From contig NZ_PXNN01000017.1 in the NCBI RefSeq assembly GCF_003007685.1, positions 434,001-498,000 of the forward strand: a DNA stretch of 64,000 nt, given 5' to 3'. Shown piece by piece: positions 29,028 to 37,026 of the stretch (positions are counted from its first letter, which is position 1; every line of letters begins with the position of its first letter). This DNA comes from Marinobacter halophilus. GTDB lineage: Bacteria > Pseudomonadota > Gammaproteobacteria > Pseudomonadales > Oleiphilaceae. The notes under the pieces are model-generated. The model was not told where the DNA came from and did not search any database. It was given only the letters and a program-made list of their open reading frames with translations. The position numbers and the translations under genes were made by a program.

Positions 29028-30920
29028 ATGACGCTCCGATCCTTTGCCCTGCGGTTGCTTGGCGTGCTGGCGTTCGCCGGCATCTTGCCCGGCCAAAGCG
29101 CGGCGTCGGAGCTCTGCCCGGCCCTTGATACCGCAAGCCCGGGTGCCCGCCAGGCCATCACCGATCACCTGTGCTTTTACACCGCCCGCCCGGGCGAACC
29201 TGCTCACCAGGCAGTCTCCCCGGAAGAGCTGCAGGCGGATCTGCCCTGGCAGCCAGCCAATGGACACGATCTGGTTTTCAGCCATACCGATTCCGTGTAC
29301 TGGGTGCAGTTACGGGTACGCAACACCGGCGATCACCAAGGTCTCTGGTACCTGAAACTAAACTATCCGCTGCTGGATGAAGTTACGTTCTGGCAGGAAC
29401 ACGAGCACCCGGGGGCGCACGGTCGCCCGACAGAAGCGGCAACGCCCCTGGTGACAGGCGACCTGTACCCGTTTGCCACGCGGGGTATAGATTACCGGTA
29501 TTTTTTGCTCCCGGTCACCCTTGACGCCTCCGAAAGCCGAATCATTACCATAAGGGTCCAGAGCAGCGGCGCCCTGAATGTGCCCCTGGCGTTGATGACA
29601 CCCGGCGAGGTAATTGCCGAAAGCAATCACTTGACGCTGATTCATGGCCTGTTCTACGGCGCGCTGTTAATCCTGGCCATGTTCAACCTGCTATTATTTT
29701 TAAGCTCAGGCACCCGATATTACTTTTACAACGCTTTTTACATCGGCTCTATGGCGATGTTTCTGTTTGCCATGGGCGGTTTTGCCAACCAGTATTTCTG
29801 GCCAGAGAGCACTGACCTTGCCAACTCTTCCATCCCGCTGACCCTGGCTCTCTGTGCACTGGCAATGGCCCTGTTTGGCCGGTCGTTCCTGGAGGTGCGC
29901 ACAAAAACCATCTCCGAATCCGTGTTGCGAGGGCTGGCGTGGTCTACGGCAGGTTTTCTAGCGCTGACGTTTTTACTGCCGTACAGCAAGTCCATCCTGC
30001 TCAATACTGTGATGGCTTTGACCGTCATCGTCAGTCTGTCGGTGATTGCAACTGCCCGATGGCGACAGGGGTATCAGCCAGCGGCCTGGTATCTCGCTGC
30101 CTGGATAGTCACGGTGGTTGGCGCTCTGGCTTATGCCATGGCCGCCTTTGGGTATCTGGGTGACTACCTGGCCCGCGAAGTCATGATGCAGGCCGCTATC
30201 GGGGGCCAGGTCATTCTGTTGAACTACGCGCTGGTGCAGCGATGGCGCCTGCTAAACCAGAAGCTGCTGGACGTCGAGCATCAGGCACGCACCGAACTCG
30301 AACTGAAAGTGCATGAGCGCACTGCCCAGCTCAGGAACACCATGCGGGAACTCGAGCAGGCCAACCAGAAACTGGCCACACTCAGCGTAAAGGATGCCCT
30401 GACCGGGCTTCATAATCGCCGGCACATGGACAGCATTCTGCCGGAGATGTGCCTGGAGGCTCGCAGAACCCGCCAACCCATGACACTCGCCCTGGTGGAT
30501 GCCGATCATTTCAAGCGTATCAACGACACTTGGGGCCATGATTTTGGTGATCAATGCCTCAAGTCCATTGCCGATTGCCTGAACCAGCAGGTCAGACGCC
30601 CTCGGGATGTGGCGATTCGTTTTGGCGGAGAGGAGTTCGCGCTTCTACTACCTGGCACCGAAAGCGATGGCGCCTTGCAACTGTGCCAGAACATCCTTGA
30701 TACCATCAGGAGTTCCGAGATTCGCACACCCGACGGAGACATTACCCAGTTAACCGTCAGCGCGGGGATTGCGGAATTCAATGCAGAAGAACAGCCGGAG
30801 AACCTCTTTCGAAGAGCCGATAAGGCCCTGTATCAATCTAAAGATGCCGGCCGCGATACCGTCACGCTGGCTCAACCGGAACTGTCGGAAGAGGGCGTCA
30901 GAACATCATCCAGAAACTGA
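29028..30920 (+). CDS. 7TMR-DISM receptor diguanylate cyclase
   Basis: An inner-membrane receptor that makes c-di-GMP. A signal peptide is followed by a periplasmic 7TMR-DISMED2 domain (about residues 45-185, with SVYWVQLRVRN and LWYLKLNYPLLDEV), seven membrane helices (about 200-405), a coiled coil, and a C-terminal GGDEF domain with the active-site variant GGEEF. An inhibitory I-site RPRD lies five residues before it. The ATG at 29028 has better spacing to GAGA than the in-frame GTG at 29022. DISMED2 domains often bind carbohydrates, but the signal is unknown. Confidence 0.9.
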   Translation: MTLRSFALRLLGVLAFAGILPGQSAASELCPALDTASPGARQAITDHLCFYTARPGEPAHQAVSPEELQADLPWQPANGHDLVFSHTDSVYWVQLRVRNTGDHQGLWYLKLNYPLLDEVTFWQEHEHPGAHGRPTEAATPLVTGDLYPFATRGIDYRYFLLPVTLDASESRIITIRVQSSGALNVPLALMTPGEVIAESNHLTLIHGLFYGALLILAMFNLLLFLSSGTRYYFYNAFYIGSMAMFLFAMGGFANQYFWPESTDLANSSIPLTLALCALAMALFGRSFLEVRTKTISESVLRGLAWSTAGFLALTFLLPYSKSILLNTVMALTVIVSLSVIATARWRQGYQPAAWYLAAWIVTVVGALAYAMAAFGYLGDYLAREVMMQAAIGGQVILLNYALVQRWRLLNQKLLDVEHQARTELELKVHERTAQLRNTMRELEQANQKLATLSVKDALTGLHNRRHMDSILPEMCLEARRTRQPMTLALVDADHFKRINDTWGHDFGDQCLKSIADCLNQQVRRPRDVAIRFGGEEFALLLPGTESDGALQLCQNILDTIRSSEIRTPDGDITQLTVSAGIAEFNAEEQPENLFRRADKALYQSKDAGRDTVTLAQPELSEEGVRTSSRN

Positions 30921-31540
30921 CGCGATTCCAGTGCCGAACGCTCGATCAGATCCGCTTGTTTCTCGGACTGTTTAACCAGAGTCTGAAAATCGTGATTGCC
31001 GCCAACGAGCCAACACCAACGGGAAACGCCTGCAATGTCCTCCCGGCATTGTATCTCGTCGGGCTTACCAAAAGGGTCACGGGTACCTTGCACTATCATT
31101 AGCGGGCAACCAACAGACGACAAATGATCAATTCGCCATCGGTCGGGCTTGCCTGGCGGGTGAAAGGGATAGCCAAAGCAGATCACCGCGGCAAGCTCTT
31201 CTGCATCTTCACTGGCAAGCATCGAAGCAACCCGCCCGCCCATGGATTTCCCCGCCACAATTATTCTGCAATCCGGCGAAGTTTCCTGTCGTACACGGCC
31301 TACCTCCTCCCGAAACGATTTGAGCAACGCCGGCATCCTGTCAGGTGGCCGCTTCTTGCCGTCTTGCCTGCGACGGCTCATATAAGGAAACTCAAACCGC
31401 ACAGTGGCTATACCTTGTCGGTCAAGCGCTGCGGCCAGCTGCTCCATAAACGGAGAATCCATCGGAGCACCGGCTCCGTGGGCCAGCAACACGACCCTTT
31501 TGGCGGAGCAGTCATAGCTATTGGTCGTAATCCTGTTCAT
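30872..31540 (-). CDS. Alpha/beta hydrolase of the KANL3/Tex30 type
   Basis: A 222-residue cytoplasmic protein with an alpha/beta-hydrolase core. It has an HGAGAPMDSPFME oxyanion region, the nucleophile elbow GKSMGGRVAS, an aspartate in QGTRDPFG and a late histidine in GGNHDFQ, giving a full catalytic triad. The ATG at 31540 follows a GAGGTGA ribosome-binding site. Substrate is unknown. Its final 49 bases overlap the end of the convergent cyclase gene. Confidence 0.85.
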   Translation of the reverse strand: MNRITTNSYDCSAKRVVLLAHGAGAPMDSPFMEQLAAALDRQGIATVRFEFPYMSRRRQDGKKRPPDRMPALLKSFREEVGRVRQETSPDCRIIVAGKSMGGRVASMLASEDAEELAAVICFGYPFHPPGKPDRWRIDHLSSVGCPLMIVQGTRDPFGKPDEIQCREDIAGVSRWCWLVGGNHDFQTLVKQSEKQADLIERSALESRQFLDDVLTPSSDSSG

Positions 31541-31661
31541 ATCGTTCACCTCACTACTTTGAGAGAGTATAATTGTGACCTCGGATGAAACCTCCAACCC
31601 CCTTTAACCAAGCTATTATTAACAGTGCAAGTTACTGGCCAACCTGCCGATTCCGGCCAAT

Positions 31662-31692
31662 TTGACGAATGTCAGGAGTTGACCTGAATCAT
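31662..31692 (+). promoter_or_regulatory. Tandem FNR/ANR-like sites and candidate promoter of ccoN
   Basis: Two dyads lie upstream of ccoN: TTGACGAATGTCAG (31662-31675) and TTGACCTGAATCAT (31679-31692), with centres 17 bases apart. The second resembles TTGAT-N4-ATCAA. A CATACT -10 candidate lies at 31715-31720, which puts the second site at -41.5 from a start near 31727, the class II activation position. cbb3 operons are commonly controlled by FNR/ANR, but no regulator gene is in the window. Confidence 0.55.
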
Positions 31693-31762
31693 TGCAAAGG
31701 CCTAATGGTTTCTCCATACTTGCCCCCGCATATTTCCCCATCCTAAACCCATTGGTAAGGCT

Positions 31763-33193
31763 ATGAGCACAGTAAATGCAAACCTGACATACAACTACAA
31801 GGTGGTGAGACAATTCGCCATCATGACAGTGGTGTGGGGTATTGTAGGCATGGCTCTGGGTGTGCTGATTGCAGCGCAGCTGGTTTGGCCATCCCTCAAC
31901 CTCGATCTGCCCTGGACCCACTTCGGTCGACTTAGACCGCTGCATACCAACGCCGTCATCTTCGGCTTTGGCGGTAGTGCCCTGTTTGCCACCGCGTATT
32001 ACGTGGTTCAGCGGACCTGTCAAGCCCGGCTGTTCTCGGACGGCCTGGCGGCATTCACCTTCTGGGGCTGGCAAGCCATTATTGTGGCTGCCGCCATCAC
32101 CCTGCCATTGGGCCTGACGTCTTCCAAAGAGTACGCTGAACTGGAATGGCCAATCGACATCGCCATCACCATTGTCTGGGTCGCTTACGCGCTGGTATTC
32201 TTCGGCACCATCATGAAGCGCAGCACGCCCCACATATATGTGGCTAACTGGTTCTACGGCGCATTCATTATTACCATTGCAGTTCTGCATATCGGTAACA
32301 ACCTGGCGATGCCGGCAACCGCCTTCAAGTCCTACTCGGCATACGCTGGTGTCACCGACGCCATGATGCAGTGGTGGTACGGTCACAACGCCGTAGGCTT
32401 CTTCCTGACCGCCGGTTTCCTGGGCATGATGTATTACTTCGTTCCCAAACAAGCCAATCGTCCGGTTTACTCCTATCGCCTGTCCATCGTCCACTTCTGG
32501 GCCCTGATCACCACTTATGTATGGGCCGGTGGTCACCATCTGCACTACTCAGCCCTGCCTGACTGGGCGCAGACTGCAGGCATGGTCATGTCCCTGATCC
32601 TGCTGGCTCCGTCCTGGGGTGGCATGATCAACGGTATGATGACCCTCTCTGGCGCATGGCACAAACTGCGCACAGATCCGATTCTGCGCTTCCTGGTGGT
32701 GTCACTGTCTTTCTACGGCATGTCTACCTTCGAAGGTCCGATGATGTCTATAAAGACGGTGAACGCGTTGTCTCACAATACTGACTGGACCATTGGTCAC
32801 GTTCACTCCGGTGCTCTGGGCTGGGTTGCCATGATCAGTATCGGTGCTATTTACCACCTGGTTCCCAAACTTTGGGGTCTGCAGGCCATGTACAGCAGCG
32901 CCATGATCAACGTGCACTTCTGGTTGGCGACCGTCGGTACGGTTCTCTACATCGTTGCGATGTGGGTCAACGGTATTATGCAGGGCCTGATGTGGCGCGC
33001 AGTCAACGAAGACGGCACGCTGACCTACAGCTTCGTCGAATCTCTCGAGGCTTCCTATCCGGGCTACTTTGTTCGCTTCATCGGCGGTGTCATCTTCCTG
33101 AGCGGCATGCTGATCATGGCGTACAACGTTTACATGACCGTACGCCAGAAAGAAGCCGCAGCGCAGGACAACGCTGCAGTTCAAGCGGCGTAA
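31763..33193 (+). CDS. ccoN: cbb3-type cytochrome c oxidase subunit I
   Basis: The catalytic subunit of the high-affinity proton-pumping terminal oxidase. The 476-residue protein has 12 membrane segments and the heme/copper histidines in [38 protein letters not shown] and the [13 protein letters not shown] region. It begins a tight operon with ccoO, ccoQ and ccoP. The operon suits respiration at low oxygen. Confidence 0.98.
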   Translation: MSTVNANLTYNYKVVRQFAIMTVVWGIVGMALGVLIAAQLVWPSLNLDLPWTHFGRLRPLHTNAVIFGFGGSALFATAYYVVQRTCQARLFSDGLAAFTFWGWQAIIVAAAITLPLGLTSSKEYAELEWPIDIAITIVWVAYALVFFGTIMKRSTPHIYVANWFYGAFIITIAVLHIGNNLAMPATAFKSYSAYAGVTDAMMQWWYGHNAVGFFLTAGFLGMMYYFVPKQANRPVYSYRLSIVHFWALITTYVWAGGHHLHYSALPDWAQTAGMVMSLILLAPSWGGMINGMMTLSGAWHKLRTDPILRFLVVSLSFYGMSTFEGPMMSIKTVNALSHNTDWTIGHVHSGALGWVAMISIGAIYHLVPKLWGLQAMYSSAMINVHFWLATVGTVLYIVAMWVNGIMQGLMWRAVNEDGTLTYSFVESLEASYPGYFVRFIGGVIFLSGMLIMAYNVYMTVRQKEAAAQDNAAVQAA

Positions 33194-33206
33194 GGGGAGA
33201 GATCAG

Positions 33207-33815
33207 ATGAGACACGAAATTGTAGAAAAGAACCTTGGCCTGATGATCGTACTGATCATCGTGGTCATCAGTGGCGGCTTCCTGGCGGAAGTAGTGCCCC
33301 TGTTTTTCCAGAAGGATGTCAATCAGCCGGTTGAGGGGCTTGAGCCTCTCGCGGCTCTCGAACTGGAAGGCCGGGACATCTACATTCGCGAAGGCTGCCA
33401 CGTGTGTCACACGCAGCAAATCCGGCCTTTCCGGGCGGAAACCGAGCGTTACGGCCACTACTCCGTTGCGGGCGAGTTCGTTTATGACCGTCCGTTCCTG
33501 TGGGGCTCCAAACGCACCGGTCCTGACCTGGCCCGCGTTGGCGGTCGTTACTCCGATGCCTGGCAGCGCCAGCACCTGTACGATCCTCGCAGCGTCGTAC
33601 CCGAGTCCAACATGCCAGCATTCCCCTGGTTGTTTGAGGACCGCGTAAGCCACAACAGTATTGAAGCCCGCATGAAAGCACTGCAAACACTCGGCGTTCC
33701 CTACACCGACGAGCAAGTTGCCAGTGCCGCCTCAGATATCGAGGGTAAGTTTGAAATCGAAGCACTTGTCGCATACCTGCAGCAGCTGGGTACTGTGATT
33801 TCGGATAGGCGGTAA
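33207..33815 (+). CDS. ccoO: cbb3-type cytochrome c oxidase subunit II
   Basis: A 202-residue membrane-anchored monoheme cytochrome c. One N-terminal membrane helix (residues 10-32) is followed by the heme-binding motif [14 protein letters not shown] and the distal methionine region [11 protein letters not shown]. It carries the usual [13 protein letters not shown] segment. It lies 13 bases after ccoN. Confidence 0.98.
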   Translation: MRHEIVEKNLGLMIVLIIVVISGGFLAEVVPLFFQKDVNQPVEGLEPLAALELEGRDIYIREGCHVCHTQQIRPFRAETERYGHYSVAGEFVYDRPFLWGSKRTGPDLARVGGRYSDAWQRQHLYDPRSVVPESNMPAFPWLFEDRVSHNSIEARMKALQTLGVPYTDEQVASAASDIEGKFEIEALVAYLQQLGTVISDRR

Positions 33816-33819
33816 TCCC

Positions 33820-34011
33820 ATGGATATTTACGAGTTACGCGGCGTTCACTCACTTGTGATCATGGCGGTTTTTCTCGGAATCGTCTGGTGGGCATTCAGT
33901 GCCCACCGCAAGAAAGCCAACGAAGAGGCATCTCAGCTGCCCTTCTCAGACGATGACGATGAAGTAGCAAAGCGTACTCTCGAACAGGACAAAACGGAGA
34001 AGAAACAATGA
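33820..34011 (+). CDS. ccoQ: cbb3 oxidase small subunit CcoQ
   Basis: A 63-residue protein with a single membrane helix (residues 9-27) and an acidic then basic cytoplasmic tail. In the family it stabilises the assembled oxidase. It starts four bases after ccoO and its stop overlaps the ccoP start. Confidence 0.93.
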   Translation: MDIYELRGVHSLVIMAVFLGIVWWAFSAHRKKANEEASQLPFSDDDDEVAKRTLEQDKTEKKQ

Positions 34012-34898
34012 GTACCTTCTGGAGCATCTGGATCAGTGTGATCGTGCTCGGTACCATCTTCGGCTGTGTCTGGCTCCTCTGGGCCACTCGCAAGAGCCAA
34101 ACGACGGACACCGAAACCGACCGTACTATGGGCCATTCTTTTGATGGCATTGAAGAATATGATAATCCACTGCCTAAGTGGTGGTTTTACATGTTCCTCG
34201 CGACCTGCGTATTCGGGCTGGGCTATCTGGCACTTTACCCAGGCCTGGGCAACTTCCAGGGCTTGCTGGGCTGGACCTCGACCAATCAGTGGGAAGCCGA
34301 GGTAGCAGACGCTGATGAAAAATTTGGCGAAATCTACGCACAGTTCGGCAGCACACCTGTTCCGGAACTGGCACAAAACGGCGATGCCATGAAAATCGGT
34401 CAGCGCCTGTATGCCAACAACTGCTCTGTTTGTCACGGCACCGCAGCTCGCGGCCAGGTCGGCTTCCCCAACCTGACCGATGATGACTGGTTGTGGGGCG
34501 GTGAGCCGGATCAGATTTTGCACAGCCTGGTAAAAGGTCGTCAGGGCAATATGCCGGCTAAAGGCGTCATGCCCAATATGACCGCTCAACAGGTTGATCA
34601 GGTGGTTAACTTTGTTCTGAGCTACAGCGATCGTGAACGTGACGCTCAGGCCGCAGAAGCCGGCGCCCAGGTGTTCGCCCAGGCTTGCGCTGCCTGTCAC
34701 GGCGCTGACGGTAAAGGTATGACGGCTATGGGCGCGCCCAACCTGACCGATAACATCTGGCTGTACGGCTCTACCTACGAGTGGATTCGTGAGACGGTCG
34801 AGCATGGTCGTCAAAACGAAATGCCCGCTCAGGAAGGTCGCCTGACCAGCGATCAGATCCAGATCCTGGCTGCCTACGTGTATAGCTTGTCAAACTGA
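34008..34898 (+). CDS. ccoP: cbb3-type cytochrome c oxidase subunit III (diheme)
   Basis: A 296-residue diheme cytochrome c. Two N-terminal membrane helices (about residues 3-26 and 57-80, with the conserved PLPKWWFYMF) are followed by two cytochrome c domains with heme motifs NNCSVCHG and QACAACHG, each with a downstream methionine ligand region. It accepts electrons from periplasmic cytochromes. The start overlaps ccoQ by four bases. Confidence 0.97.
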   Translation: MSTFWSIWISVIVLGTIFGCVWLLWATRKSQTTDTETDRTMGHSFDGIEEYDNPLPKWWFYMFLATCVFGLGYLALYPGLGNFQGLLGWTSTNQWEAEVADADEKFGEIYAQFGSTPVPELAQNGDAMKIGQRLYANNCSVCHGTAARGQVGFPNLTDDDWLWGGEPDQILHSLVKGRQGNMPAKGVMPNMTAQQVDQVVNFVLSYSDRERDAQAAEAGAQVFAQACAACHGADGKGMTAMGAPNLTDNIWLYGSTYEWIRETVEHGRQNEMPAQEGRLTSDQIQILAAYVYSLSN

Positions 34899-34930
34899 GT
34901 CAGACCGGCCGGGAACGATTTCCGGCCACG

Positions 34931-34977
34931 TCTTCTCAACCCTGCATCTGCGCCTTGCGGGTGCAGGCTTGAGAAGA
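34931..34977. other. Long inverted repeat between ccoP and ccoG
   Basis: Arms TCTTCTCAACCCTGCA (34931-34946) and TGCAGGCTTGAGAAGA (34962-34977) pair over 16 positions with a single mismatch; the 15-base loop contains a further CGC/GCG pairing. No T-run follows on either strand, so it is not a classic terminator. It sits 32 bases after ccoP and 55 before ccoG, and could protect the ccoNOQP mRNA or partly block transcription into ccoGHIS. Confidence 0.7.
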
Positions 34978-35031
34978 TCAGCAGACCCTCCGAGGCCCGC
35001 TCCCAGTATTATCACCTTTCGGGAGATACAG

Positions 35032-36468
35032 ATGAGCAATGACATTCCGGTCAAGCAGATTGACCCCTCCTCCGAGCCCTCCAATAACAAAAGCAAGCCG
35101 GAAACAGTAGACCTTTACGCAAGCCGCGAGAAGATCTATGTCAAAGAAGTCAAAGGCTTTTTCCAGAAGATCCGCAATGTCAGTCTGACGTTGCTCATGG
35201 GCATGTATTTTCTGTTCGTGTGGCTGACCCTGGATGGCCAACCGCTGATCCACTTTGATTTACCGGCGCGTGAATTCCACCTGTACGGGGTCACCTTTTT
35301 TCCGAAAGACTTCTTCCTGCTCTCGGGCATGCTGATTATTTCTGCCTTTGGTCTGTTCTTTATTACCACTTTGTTCGGACGAGTCTGGTGTGGCTACACC
35401 TGCCCGCAAACGGTGTGGACCTTTATCTTCATGTGGATCGAGGAAAAGGTAGAAGGCAGCCGCAATAAGCGGATAAAGCTGGACAAGGCGCCCAACTCTT
35501 CAGAGAAAGTCATAAAAAAAACCATCAAACACGGCTTATGGTTGTTTCTGGCATTGGCCACCGGCCTGACATTTGTGGGTTACTTCTATCCTATCCGGGA
35601 ATTGATTGTTGATATCTTCATTCTCGATGCCAACGGCTGGGCCTATTTCTGGGTTGGATTCTTTACCATCGCCACGTATCTGAATGCCGGCTGGATGCGC
35701 GAGCAGGTGTGCCTGTACATGTGCCCATACGCTCGCTTCCAGTCCGTGATGTTCGATCCAAACACCAAGATAGTGTCTTACGACCCAAACCGGGGTGAGC
35801 CCCGTGGAGGGCGTAAAAAGTCGGTTGATCCAGCAGAAGCCGGCCTTGGTGACTGCATTGATTGCGGTCTTTGCGTGCAGGTCTGCCCCACCGGCATCGA
35901 TATTCGCGATGGCCTCCAGTACGAGTGCATCGGCTGCGCATTGTGTATTGACGCCTGCGATGACGTCATGGAAAAAATGAACTATCCCAAGGGCCTGATC
36001 CGATACACCACTGAAAATGAGCTGGAGGGCAAACCGTCCAAACTGCTGCGACCACGAACTTTTGGCTACGGCGCAGTACTTGCACTGATGATTGGTGCCA
36101 TCATTTTTACGATTGCAACACGTGTGCCCGCTCAACTGGACATCTTGCGTGACCGGGGCGCCCTGTTCAGCTTCAACGGCGAAGGCCGGGTGGAAAATTC
36201 TTATACCGTCAAGATTCAGAACATGTCAGAAATACCTCATACCTTTAACCTGGCTGTCGAGGGCATGGATGATATCCGTATTCTGACCACCACCACTGTC
36301 GTCGTTAACAGTGGCGAAAACCGCACACTGCCCACGGTCGTGGATGTTCCACCGGAATCGATCACAGATACCAACAGTACTATTCGATTCTATGCAGTTT
36401 CCAAGACAGATCCGTCTCTGTCTCTGGAAACTGAAAGCCGCTTTGTTGGTCCAAGACCCCGACAATAG
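35032..36468 (+). CDS. ccoG: Cytochrome c oxidase accessory protein CcoG (RdxA/FixG)
   Basis: A 478-residue membrane ferredoxin-like protein involved in copper reduction for cbb3 assembly. Five membrane segments surround the conserved CGYTCPQTVW and CLYMCPYARFQ motifs. A cytoplasmic loop holds two 4Fe-4S clusters (CIDCGLCVQVCPTG and CIGCALCIDACD). A periplasmic immunoglobulin-like C-terminal domain ends the protein. The ATG at 35032 follows GGGAGATACAG. Confidence 0.96.
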   Translation: MSNDIPVKQIDPSSEPSNNKSKPETVDLYASREKIYVKEVKGFFQKIRNVSLTLLMGMYFLFVWLTLDGQPLIHFDLPAREFHLYGVTFFPKDFFLLSGMLIISAFGLFFITTLFGRVWCGYTCPQTVWTFIFMWIEEKVEGSRNKRIKLDKAPNSSEKVIKKTIKHGLWLFLALATGLTFVGYFYPIRELIVDIFILDANGWAYFWVGFFTIATYLNAGWMREQVCLYMCPYARFQSVMFDPNTKIVSYDPNRGEPRGGRKKSVDPAEAGLGDCIDCGLCVQVCPTGIDIRDGLQYECIGCALCIDACDDVMEKMNYPKGLIRYTTENELEGKPSKLLRPRTFGYGAVLALMIGAIIFTIATRVPAQLDILRDRGALFSFNGEGRVENSYTVKIQNMSEIPHTFNLAVEGMDDIRILTTTTVVVNSGENRTLPTVVDVPPESITDTNSTIRFYAVSKTDPSLSLETESRFVGPRPRQ

Positions 36469-36510
36469 TCCGGGCTTTGGATAAACACATCAAACAGAGA
36501 TTGTTTAGAC

Positions 36511-37026
36511 ATGACTGAAGATACATCTGTAGCTCCCTGGTTTCGGCAGCCCTGGTTCTGGTTTCTGACCATATTCCCGATTGCAGCCATTTTTTCGGGC
36601 ACGACCATACTGATAATTGGCTCCAGTGTTGATCGTTCAATGGTGACTGACGACTACTCGAAAGAGGGGCGAGGCATCAACATGGCAATTGCCAGGGACC
36701 AGAAGGCCCTGGACCTGGGCATCAAAGGCGGTCTGTCGATAGATGGCCGCAACGCCAGTCTGACCCTGAATAAAGCCGAAGGGCCAGCGGATTATCCCTA
36801 TCTGATCATGAGTTTTTACCATCCGACCAAGGCAGATAGAGATCGCATCGTGCAGTTTCGCCGGGTCTCTGATGGCGAGTACACCGGTTCCATGGCTGGC
36901 AATATGGATGGCCGCTGGTACTACGACATTCAAGGCCCGGATAATGACTGGCGCGTGAAGGGCGAGGTCTGGCTCCCGGTCGAGAATACTCACGCAGTTA
37001 AAGCGACGAACCCTACCCAGGGGTGA
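36511..37026 (+). CDS. ccoH: FixH family protein CcoH
   Basis: A 171-residue protein with one N-terminal membrane helix (residues 15-35) and a periplasmic FixH domain. In the family it binds and stabilises the cbb3 complex during assembly. Its stop overlaps the ccoI start (GTGA), so translation of the two is coupled. Confidence 0.93.
   Translation: MTEDTSVAPWFRQPWFWFLTIFPIAAIFSGTTILIIGSSVDRSMVTDDYSKEGRGINMAIARDQKALDLGIKGGLSIDGRNASLTLNKAEGPADYPYLIMSFYHPTKADRDRIVQFRRVSDGEYTGSMAGNMDGRWYYDIQGPDNDWRVKGEVWLPVENTHAVKATNPTQG

Noticed and set aside
31619..32545. 308-residue frame antisense to ccoN
   Set aside because: It covers the regulatory region and the histidine-coding parts of ccoN and shows repeated His/Gln composition, as antisense of membrane proteins does.
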